DNA of 36,915 nucleotides from IMG/VR virus record IMGVR_UViG_3300050120_000313, positions 1-36,915 of that record; one strand, given 5' to 3'. How positions within the stretch are numbered: the stretch's first letter is position 1; each line of letters starts with the position of its first letter. The notes below the pieces were generated by a model. The model had not been told where the DNA came from and made no database searches. It saw only the letters and a list, made by a program, of their open reading frames with translations. This document shows positions 32,463 to 36,915 of this stretch, in pieces. The position numbers and the translations under genes are program-made. Source of the stretch: a virus.

Positions 32463-32783
32463 TCACGTCGATTGGCCTTCAAACCGCTCTGGCTGTGCCG
32501 TCGATTGTGACGGATCGAGCGCGGCGTCGATCATCGCCTCATAAATTTTCAGCGCTGGCATGATCGGAACCTTGGGGTTGTACTGCCAGCCAAAGCTATT
32601 GATGACGCGAAGACCCGCCGTTTCCATTGGAAGTTCAATGGTCCGCATCGCCTCGATCGCAGCGCGGGCCATACGGACGTACTTCTGCGGATTTGGATTG
32701 TTAGCGACGAACTTGTCATAGGAATCGTCGGGATGCTCCTCGTCGAATATCGATTGTGCCACGCGCTCAACTACTTCGTTCAT
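32463..32783 (-). CDS. Hypothetical phage protein between att and int (106 aa)
   Basis: ATG 32783 overlaps the integrase stop by 17 nt, so it is the last gene of the leftward operon. The start (MNEVVERVAQSIFDEEHPD) and the segment YVRMARAAIEAMRTIELPMETAG plus KIYEAMIDAALD match a very common alphaproteobacterial phage family of the 'AAIEAMREPTEAM...WRAMIDAAL' type. No biochemical role is known to me. It is the gene closest to attP. Confidence 0.75.
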   Translation of the reverse strand: MNEVVERVAQSIFDEEHPDDSYDKFVANNPNPQKYVRMARAAIEAMRTIELPMETAGLRVINSFGWQYNPKVPIMPALKIYEAMIDAALDPSQSTAQPERFEGQST

Positions 32784-33864
32784 ATTCGGCTCCTCTTGCG
32801 ACTGATGTTCCGGCCTTGGCGCCGGCAGCTTCCTCCGGCGTCAGGAAGGCCAGATAGATCTCGGTGGTGGTAATGCTCTTGTGGTTCAAGTGTTGCTGCA
32901 ACGCATAGATGTTGCCGCCGTTTTTTAGGTACATCACCGCAAAATAGTGGCGCAGATGGTGGAACGTGAAGGGACGGAATTCGCGCCCTTCGCGCTGTGC
33001 CGCCTTTTGTGACGCCTTCACCAGTTCGTTGAAGCGGGCGGCGATGTTCCGGTAGGGCTCGCCGTTGCCATGCCAGAACAGCCACGGCCCGGTCAGATGG
33101 GCCGGGATCGCGCTGATCACCGCCCATGCGGCGTCCGGGACGCTGATGGTGCGGATCTGGTTGCCCTTTCGGCGGATCGTCAGCTGGTGCCGATCGCGGT
33201 CCAGCAGCCTCCGCTGGGCCTTGGCAAGCTCGTCCTGCCGGCAACCTGAATCCCGCGCCGCTTCGATCAGCTTGGCGAAGTTGCCAGGCGCCCGGCCGAT
33301 GACATAGGAGATGTCCTCGGCCAGAGGCAGCACGATTGGGTCGCGGTTTTCTTTCAGGCGCTTCAACCGGGCCAGTGCCGGGTTGCTTTCGTCCGGCCGC
33401 CAGCCCTCGTCGATCGCGAATTCGATCACACTGGATAGCGCCGTGAGGTCGCGGCGGATGGTGGCGGTCTTGACACCTCCGGCCCGCCGCTCGCGCACGA
33501 TGGTGGCGACCAGATCGCGGTCGATCTCGTCGAAAAAGACCGGCTTGAGCCACGGTTCCAGCTGTTTCAGGGAGACGGCGTAGCGCTTGCGGGTCTGCTC
33601 GCCGACCTGGTCGACGATGTGCTGCGACCACGCCGCGAACACATCGACATAGGACTTGCGGTCCTCGCCAAATTTGGCGATGCCTACCTCGCGGTGGTGC
33701 CATTCCTCGGCTCTTTTCCGAGCAACCCGCTCATCGCGCGTTGATAGGCTTCCTCGGAACTCCCGGCCGGCGACCTGAAACCGCGCCCACCACGTGACGC
33801 CGCGGAGGAACGTGTGCGCTGGCTCACGCGGCGGTCGTCTTCCTCCTGGAGGCTTTTCCGGCAC
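32767..33864 (-). CDS. int: Tyrosine-recombinase integrase
   Basis: It integrates and excises the phage at the adjacent tRNA-Ser site. I chose GTG 33864 because AAGGAG sits eight bases upstream; this gives 365 aa, while ATG 33891 has no ribosome site. Numbered from that longer form, the active-site residues are Arg218 (SGCRQDEL), Lys242 (RRKGNQ), His311 and Arg314 (HHLRH), His337 (HLNHKSI) and nucleophile Tyr346 (TTEIYLAF). The N-terminal part holds an arm-binding-like segment (WARFQVAGREFRGSLSTRDERVA) and a SAM-like core-binding domain (about 80-175). The 5' end overlaps the xis-like gene by about 180 bp in another frame. Confidence 0.93.
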   Translation of the reverse strand: MPEKPPGGRRPPREPAHTFLRGVTWWARFQVAGREFRGSLSTRDERVARKRAEEWHHREVGIAKFGEDRKSYVDVFAAWSQHIVDQVGEQTRKRYAVSLKQLEPWLKPVFFDEIDRDLVATIVRERRAGGVKTATIRRDLTALSSVIEFAIDEGWRPDESNPALARLKRLKENRDPIVLPLAEDISYVIGRAPGNFAKLIEAARDSGCRQDELAKAQRRLLDRDRHQLTIRRKGNQIRTISVPDAAWAVISAIPAHLTGPWLFWHGNGEPYRNIAARFNELVKASQKAAQREGREFRPFTFHHLRHYFAVMYLKNGGNIYALQQHLNHKSITTTEIYLAFLTPEEAAGAKAGTSVARGAEYERSS

Positions 33865-34061
33865 GGTTCTCGCTCCTTGTCGGCGATCCATTTTCGAAGC
33901 TTGGCCTCGTCAAAGGTCCAGCACTTGAACGGCTTGGAGGCCCCCGGGATCAGGCCGGCGGCTGCAGCAGCCTGCAGCGTGCGTTCCTTTTCCCCGGTGA
34001 TTTCCACCGCGCGGGGCATTTTGATGCGTTCCAGGGTGCTGGCAAGGGGCTGGCGGGGCAT
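33684..34061 (-). CDS. Excisionase-like / small HTH protein (125 aa) overlapping int
   Basis: The N-terminal 60 residues (RAVEITGEKERTLQAAAAAGLIPGASKPFKCWTFDEAKLRKWI) fit a MerR-like winged HTH as in excisionases, where a Trp/Phe wing precedes a helix. The frame stays open into integrase, so the last about 60 residues share DNA with the integrase N terminus in a different frame; these are Arg/Ser/Gly-rich and may be of little structural use. In lambda xis overlaps int by about 20 codons; here the overlap is far longer. ATG 34061 follows the 9-residue micro-ORF closely. Confidence 0.68.
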   Translation of the reverse strand: MPRQPLASTLERIKMPRAVEITGEKERTLQAAAAAGLIPGASKPFKCWTFDEAKLRKWIADKEREPCRKSLQEEDDRRVSQRTRSSAASRGGRGFRSPAGSSEEAYQRAMSGLLGKEPRNGTTAR

Positions 34062-34062
34062 T

Positions 34063-34092
34063 TTAGCGGGCTTTCCCCGTTTTGCGGTTCAT
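34063..34092 (-). CDS. Micro-ORF of 9 codons before xis (speculative)
   Basis: ATG at 34092 overlaps the TAA of the preceding micro-ORF (TAATG) and reads MNRKTGKAR then TAA, ending one base before the xis ATG. It has no homology that could be judged at this length. It may be a re-initiation stepping stone that links translation of the upstream genes to xis, or chance. Confidence 0.25.
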   Translation of the reverse strand: MNRKTGKAR

Positions 34093-34148
34093 TATGCGGA
34101 CCTGACTTCGTTGCCGTCCCGCACCGCCATGCCGTGGACATGTTTCAT
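34092..34148 (-). CDS. Micro-ORF of 18 codons before xis (speculative)
   Basis: ATG 34148 overlaps the stop of the 131-aa gene (ATGA) and is preceded by GAGGGG at good distance. It encodes MKHVHGMAVRDGNEVRSA and ends at a TAA that overlaps the next ATG. Both junctions are coupled, which is more than chance alone would suggest, yet the ORF is very short. Confidence 0.3.
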   Translation of the reverse strand: MKHVHGMAVRDGNEVRSA

Positions 34149-34540
34149 ATCGACCCCTCGGAACGTGGCTGCGAGGCGAGGGCGCGATCTAAAACCTTCA
34201 GCAACGTTCCGACGAGTTCATAATCAAAGCAGCACTCAGGATCGTCTGGGGTAGCGTGTTCAAATTGCCAGAGCGCGCACGCGATTGCGTGCCTCTCCTG
34301 CTCACTGATCGCCTCCCGCTCCCCCGTTGCTACCGGCTGGGGTGCTGGCGCAGCGGGGGCATGAGCGTAGTGAGGGCATGGCGGTGCCGTGATGCAAGCA
34401 CAGTCTGGAAACGTGCATTTCCCATTGCTCAGTTCCGTTGCTACGCACGGCGTCAGGCAATGACATTTCACCCCGTTGATCGGGCAGCGACGAGCCGGCT
34501 GGCCGAAATTAAGAACCTGGGAATTGGTGCTGTCTGCCAT
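34145..34540 (-). CDS. Cys-rich hypothetical phage protein (131 aa)
   Basis: The first 60 residues carry many Cys and His (RRCPINGVKCHCLTPC, KCTFPDCACITAPPCPHYAH), suggesting one or two zinc sites. A Pro/Ala linker leads to a helical end (AISEQERHAIACALWQFEHATPDDPECCFDYELVGTLLKVLDRAL). GGGAGAG lies about ten bases before ATG 34540, and this ATG overlaps the stop of the upstream gene by one base. No family assigned. It is part of the leftward early operon. Confidence 0.6.
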   Translation of the reverse strand: MADSTNSQVLNFGQPARRCPINGVKCHCLTPCVATELSNGKCTFPDCACITAPPCPHYAHAPAAPAPQPVATGEREAISEQERHAIACALWQFEHATPDDPECCFDYELVGTLLKVLDRALASQPRSEGSI

Positions 34541-34755
34541 CAGGCGCGCTCTCCCACCAACCTATAGCGCCGCTTGCACATTTCCCCCTCGGCCATCACG
34601 CGTCCGGCCTTCACCAATAGATAAAGCGCGCTGTAGACCGCCCCGCTGCCTGTCAAGGGCAGCGCCTGTTTGATCTCGCGCGGGGTCTTGCCGTTGACCG
34701 GGCAGAGCAGGGCGATCACATCGGCGAGGGTTTCGGGGGAGGCGTGGACGGCCAT
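34540..34755 (-). CDS. Small winged-helix-like protein (71 aa)
   Basis: The protein reads like one winged HTH domain: LADVIALLCPVNGKTPREIKQAL (helices 1-2), TGSGAVYSALYLLVKAGRVMAEG (recognition helix) and MCKRRYRLV (wing). Phages use such small proteins as regulators of replication or repressor switching. TGATG junctions couple it to both neighbours. Its target is unknown. Confidence 0.68.
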   Translation of the reverse strand: MAVHASPETLADVIALLCPVNGKTPREIKQALPLTGSGAVYSALYLLVKAGRVMAEGEMCKRRYRLVGERA

Positions 34756-35159
34756 CAGGGTCTGATCTCCCGATGCGCGCGGATGATTCCTTCGGCGCGC
34801 TCCTGGTCGCCGGTCGCATTAAAAAGCGCGAGCGAAAGCGCCAATGGATCGATGTCGAGGGCCATCCAGAAATCGGCCTCGCTCATCCCGTGCTGCTCGT
34901 CGTGGTGATGCATACAGAGCGGGACCGTGAACGCGTCATCAGCCTTAGCCGCGCCCCCCGGGTGCGATTTGCCATAGAGCGGGTTGCCCATCTTGACGTG
35001 GGCGGCCTCGACGCCCCGGCGCGTCCCGCAGCAGACGCAAGGTAATATCCGGATGAAGGCTAGATGGTTTTTGTTGTGAACGCGCGGATGCTTGCGCAGC
35101 GATCCAGTGAGGGAAAAAGCTGTTGGGGGAGGGGTGATGCGCTGGGGGAAAGCCTTCAT
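34755..35159 (-). CDS. HNH-type nuclease (DUF968/Ref-like, 134 aa)
   Basis: ATG 35159 overlaps the upstream stop (ATGA) with GAGG five bases before; a longer start at 35234 would overlap the neighbouring gene. Residues 32-90 hold HLAFIRILPCVCCGTRRGVEAAHVKMG and VPLCMHHHDEQH, with Cys41/43/44, His54, Cys82 and His84-86/90 as likely metal ligands. This is the signature of DUF968-type phage nucleases, related to P1 Ref and used in recombination-linked DNA processing. The C-terminal helix (IDPLALSLALFNATG) is also typical. Confidence 0.8.
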   Translation of the reverse strand: MKAFPQRITPPPTAFSLTGSLRKHPRVHNKNHLAFIRILPCVCCGTRRGVEAAHVKMGNPLYGKSHPGGAAKADDAFTVPLCMHHHDEQHGMSEADFWMALDIDPLALSLALFNATGDQERAEGIIRAHREIRP

Positions 35160-35383
35160 CCGAGCCTCATGATGTTCGCGATCCGCTCGATATCGGCGGC
35201 GAACGCCTCGGCGCGGTCGTACGCGGTACAACAATCGACGCCCCGGAGACGTTCAGCCGTGTAGAAATTATCCCGCGCGCGCTGGCGCAGCTCTGCCGTG
35301 GTCAGGCCTGGCATGGTGTGGCCGGAGCACGCCGAAGAAATCTGCGTTGGAAAATCTATGATGGTCGCCGATGGCTTCATCAT
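35156..35383 (-). CDS. Small hypothetical protein (75 aa)
   Basis: Starts MMKPSATIIDFPTQISS and contains a helix rich in Arg and Asp (LTTAELRQRARDNFYTAERLRG, YDRAEAFAADIERIANIM). Either of two adjacent ATGs (35383 or 35380) overlaps the end of the upstream gene. The first segment, ATIIDFP, resembles the short N-terminal strand seen in many small alphaproteobacterial phage proteins. Function is unknown. Confidence 0.6.
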   Translation of the reverse strand: MMKPSATIIDFPTQISSACSGHTMPGLTTAELRQRARDNFYTAERLRGVDCCTAYDRAEAFAADIERIANIMRLG

Positions 35384-35766
35384 CGGCGCCTTTCGCCGGA
35401 CGCATCGACGACGATCGTATTGTCCTTGAGATGGTCGGGAATGCCGTCAGTCGGAAGCATCGCGGTCAAGCCGCCGCCCTTGCGAATTTTCACGGTCTCG
35501 CCAAGCTCGGCCTCTAACTTAGCCTTGAACTCGGGCCAGTTGTCCCCGGTAATGCCCGGCGCCTCGGTGGGCATGCCGGGGCATTGTTCCAAGATCGTGT
35601 TCTGCATCTCCTGCCAGAGCGTCTTATCGGCAAAATGATGGGTCCAGATCGGGTGCCCCATCAGATATTCCGCCGCTTCGTGCATCTCGCCGAACTTGCA
35701 AAGCAGAACGCCGCTCGAAATCGACGCGATGACAGCGACGGGAAAATCTCTTGTTTCAAGGTTCAT
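35380..35766 (-). CDS. DUF7736-like hypothetical protein (128 aa)
   Basis: The core FPVAVIASISSGVLLCKFGEMHEAAEYLMGHPIWTHHFADKTLWQEMQNTILEQCP fits the family in which 'SxTTGxLL', 'Y..L..M.G..iwTHq' and 'Q.P.L' patterns recur, found in early regions of many phages. Its role is unknown. The C-terminal half (PEFKAKLEAELGETVKIRKGG) is charged and may be a separate small domain. Junctions overlap on both sides. Confidence 0.65.
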   Translation of the reverse strand: MNLETRDFPVAVIASISSGVLLCKFGEMHEAAEYLMGHPIWTHHFADKTLWQEMQNTILEQCPGMPTEAPGITGDNWPEFKAKLEAELGETVKIRKGGGLTAMLPTDGIPDHLKDNTIVVDASGERRR

Positions 35767-36185
35767 GCGAATGCATTCCTTCCCGGATAAGGCAGCGGCT
35801 CACGATAGCCGCGGTAGAAATTCCGCTTGCGGGCAGCGCGAGCGTTGGCCTCGCGAAGCACTTCGGCCGTGGCTTCGTTGAATTGCGCCGGATCGATAAA
35901 GCGCGGGTGCAGGTTCTTCTGCTCGGCGAACGTCTTGGACATCGTCGCGACCAGGATGCCGCGCTCCGAGGGCTGCTCGATGGTGACCATGGCCTTGGGA
36001 ATCCAGACGGCCGCGGCGCGAACGCCGGTGTCGGAGACGAGGAAAGCCTTCTCAGTATGGCCGTGCCGGACCAGCACCAGACAGGTCACGCCGCGATACG
36101 ACGGCAAGATAGGGCGGCGCGGGAACGACAGCGCGGGCGAGGGGACTTGCGGTGGGAAGGCAACGACGTTCGATGGTTTACGCAT
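35763..36185 (-). CDS. Hypothetical early protein (140 aa)
   Basis: The protein has a Pro-rich start, then a beta-rich part (GVTCLVLVRHGHTEKAFLVSD, AAAVWIPKAMVTIEQPSERGILVATM) and a basic helical end (EATAEVLREANARAARKRNFYRGY). ATG 36185 overlaps the previous stop by eight bases. It is well conserved in codon style with its operon neighbours. I do not recognise its family. Confidence 0.6.
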   Translation of the reverse strand: MRKPSNVVAFPPQVPSPALSFPRRPILPSYRGVTCLVLVRHGHTEKAFLVSDTGVRAAAVWIPKAMVTIEQPSERGILVATMSKTFAEQKNLHPRFIDPAQFNEATAEVLREANARAARKRNFYRGYREPLPYPGRNAFA

Positions 36186-36348
36186 AACTGGCTTCCTTCA
36201 ACTCGGTTAGAAAACGCAGACAAAACTGACAGGTGACTTCGTGTTTGAGCGGGGAGGTCTCGACGCGGACGCGCTCGGGGCCGCACAACGGCTCGCCGAT
36301 GACGAGGCCATAGCGGCGATAGATGCTCTGGAAGTGGATTTTGGGCAT
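36178..36348 (-). CDS. Small Cys protein, first gene of leftward operon (56 aa)
   Basis: ATG 36348 opens a 56-residue frame, MPKIHFQSIYRRYGLVIGEP followed by a Cys at 22 and a CQFC pair (40-43), that may bind zinc. GAGG is about eight bases upstream. It overlaps the next gene by eight bases, so it is translated with it. It lies about 320 bases downstream of the predicted promoter at 36674-36702, where lambda has N and other early regulators, but it does not resemble N. Confidence 0.55.
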   Translation of the reverse strand: MPKIHFQSIYRRYGLVIGEPLCGPERVRVETSPLKHEVTCQFCLRFLTELKEASYA

Positions 36349-36414
36349 CAGGCGGCCTCGCGCACCGCTTTGAGGGATGGTAGGCTTGGCACCCCGGATT
36401 TTTGCGAGCGCGCG

Positions 36415-36624
36415 ATGCTGGTGATTGCGATACCGATCGGCACCATCATCACGGTCGGCGTGATCGGCTGGATCGTTATCAACGTGCTGCTGGCCGGGCG
36501 CCGCAGGAAACGGTTGCAGAGACTTCGCGAGAAGCAGGAAGCCGCGCGGTTGCGGGCACTGGAAAAGGCGCTAAGGCCGCCGTTGCTGGCGCGGCTGCGG
36601 CTGCCGTTTAGGAAGCCCAAGTGA
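36415..36624 (+). CDS. Small membrane protein on the opposite strand of the early leader (69 aa)
   Basis: MLVIAIPIGTIITVGVIGWIVINVLL forms one membrane helix, followed by a strongly basic helix (RRRKRLQRLREKQEAARLRALEKALR), the layout of an inner-membrane protein with a cytoplasmic amphipathic tail. Codon third positions are mostly G or C, unlike the opposing frames, which supports the plus strand. It is antisense to the predicted leader of the leftward transcript. No promoter was found for it, and its ribosome site is weak. Function is unknown. Confidence 0.55.
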   Translation: MLVIAIPIGTIITVGVIGWIVINVLLAGRRRKRLQRLREKQEAARLRALEKALRPPLLARLRLPFRKPK

Positions 36625-36651
36625 GGAATCGAAGTCTCGGCCAAAACCGGT

Positions 36652-36672
36652 CTCCCGTGCGATCGACGGGAG
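36652..36672. other. Hairpin at the predicted leftward start site
   Basis: CTCCCGT and ACGGGAG pair perfectly over a 7-base loop. It lies 28 bases after the membrane-protein gene and overlaps the expected start point (about 36667) of the leftward transcript. It could terminate the plus-strand gene, lacking a T-run, or form the 5' end of the early mRNA. Confidence 0.45.
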
Positions 36673-36673
36673 C

Positions 36674-36702
36674 AATCTAGTTCGCGATTTGCGAACAGTC
36701 AA
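36674..36702 (-). promoter_or_regulatory. Leftward early promoter (PL-like)
   Basis: On the minus strand TTGACT (36702-36697, five of six consensus bases) is followed after exactly 17 bp by TAGATT (36679-36674, four of six). The expected start point is near 36667, feeding the int-xis operon. The whole 17-bp spacer is an operator palindrome, so repressor and RNA polymerase would exclude each other. No experiment supports it yet. Confidence 0.75.
36680..36696. promoter_or_regulatory. Operator site O1 (in the promoter spacer)
   Basis: GTTCGC and GCGAAC are perfect 6-bp inverted arms around GATTT. The 17-bp element exactly fills the promoter spacer. Together with the second copy it is the likely binding site of the XRE repressor encoded just to the right. 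Confidence 0.8.
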
Positions 36703-36709
36703 TTAGAAT

Positions 36710-36726
36710 GTTCGCGAAACGCGAAC
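36710..36726. promoter_or_regulatory. Operator site O2 (upstream of the promoter)
   Basis: A second 17-bp palindrome with the same GTTCGC/GCGAAC arms and a centre GAAAC. Centre-to-centre distance from the first is 30 bp (about three helical turns), so two dimers would sit on one face of the DNA. Its last base overlaps the stop codon of the repressor gene. Confidence 0.8.
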
Positions 36727-36915
36727 TACATCTTCGCGGATTTGGGAGTCCTTTTCCGCTTCGGCAATTTCGCCATCGGCTTGGCATCGGTGCTGATCTT
36801 CGGCCGTGGGCCGAGCTTGACAGCGAGTTCATAGCCGGGCTGGCCAACGGAGCCGTTGATAAGCCAATCGAGCGAAGCACCCCAACGCGCGCAAATTCTT
36901 CTAGCCTTTTCAAGG
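36726..36915 (-). CDS. XRE-type phage repressor, C-terminal part (gene runs off the right edge)
   Basis: The frame reading from the right edge to a TAG at 36726-36728 gives 62 residues starting LEKARRICARWGASLDWLINGS and GQPGYELAVKLG, the end of an XRE HTH domain in the style of rhizobial phage repressors (RFGVSLDWL..G). It ends in a Lys/Pro-rich basic tail (KLPKRKRTPKSAK) with no S24 peptidase domain, so it may be released from DNA in a way unlike lambda CI. The gene direction and its position relative to the operators match lambda cI-rex against OL. No start codon lies in the window. Confidence 0.72.
   Translation of the reverse strand, partial: LEKARRICARWGASLDWLINGSVGQPGYELAVKLGPRPKISTDAKPMAKLPKRKRTPKSAKM

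Noticed and set aside
32780-33703. Long alternative frame on the minus strand inside integrase
   Set aside because: Arg/Pro/Gly-rich shadow of the integrase frame; the other frame carries all active-site residues.
36348-36644. 98-aa minus-strand frame opposite the membrane protein
   Set aside because: It starts at TTG without a ribosome site, is Ser/Arg-rich, and the plus-strand frame has much better codon use and a membrane helix plus basic tail. It remains possible because its stop overlaps the 56-aa gene start.
36677-36913. Minus-strand frame beginning MKRLEEFARVGVLRS at the right edge
   Set aside because: The neighbouring frame of the same strand (from 36914, ending TAG at 36726) reads as a clear XRE repressor C terminus, whereas this frame runs through the operators and promoter and has no recognisable content.

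Overview
This window looks like the late half, the attachment site and the leftward early operon of a temperate lambda-type siphovirus that infects an alphaproteobacterium. The GC-rich codon use and the small hypothetical families resemble what I know from Bradyrhizobium, Rhodopseudomonas and related Rhizobiales. No cellular housekeeping gene is visible. Family names come from recognising protein motifs and gene order by eye, not from a database search.

Layout. Bases 1-100 hold nested direct repeats just upstream of the small terminase gene, where a cos/terminase-binding region is expected. Bases 101-9420 follow the lambda head order: small terminase (Nu1-like), large terminase (A), W, portal (B), head protease (C) with an internal scaffold start (Nu3-like), decoration protein (D), major capsid (E) and two small genes. 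Bases 9426-14383 are an inserted accessory block. It has three structural or fibre-like proteins and a beta-helix spike on the plus strand, then an acyltransferase-3 gene on the minus strand. Bases 14503-24074 return to lambda order: FII, Z, U-type terminator, tail tube (V), G with a -1 frameshift to GT, tape measure (H), three distal-tail proteins (the last a DUF6950/gpK-like NlpC/P60-type enzyme) and a gpJ-like hub. Two receptor-facing proteins follow (24086-26865), including a second beta-helix spike.

Bases 26846-27250 carry a minus-strand lipoprotein, a typical conversion ('moron') gene. Bases 27362-29410 form the lysis cassette: amidase endolysin, small membrane protein, holin-like protein, lipoprotein and a further small protein, ending at a rho-independent terminator. 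Bases 29485-31603 hold small membrane, CHAP-like and zinc-motif genes and end at a second strong terminator. Two small minus-strand genes then lead to an attachment site (32346-32406) built from the last 61 nt of a tRNA-Ser(GCU) gene.

To the right of that site is a minus-strand early operon of overlapping genes (36348 down to 32463) encoding a small Cys protein, DUF7736-like and HNH/DUF968-like proteins, a winged-helix protein, an excisionase-like protein and a tyrosine integrase. It would be driven by a promoter at about 36674-36702 whose 17-bp spacer is exactly a palindromic operator. A second copy of the operator lies 30 bp away, and the 3' end of an XRE-type repressor gene runs off the right edge. 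This is the lambda int-xis-...-PL/OL-cI layout. The att site lies between the late genes and int and lacks the 5' half of the tRNA, so it reads as attP. The sequence therefore looks like a non-integrated (virion or circular) phage genome, or a junction between tandem prophages, rather than a single integrated prophage.

The most notable points are the operator-as-spacer promoter, the A AAA AAC frameshift site next to a stop, the spike plus acyltransferase cassette between capsid and connector genes, a (CT)17 tract in the lysis cassette, a C-terminal motif shared by two lysis proteins, and a chain of micro-ORFs before xis. I see no clearly new anti-phage or enzymatic system.
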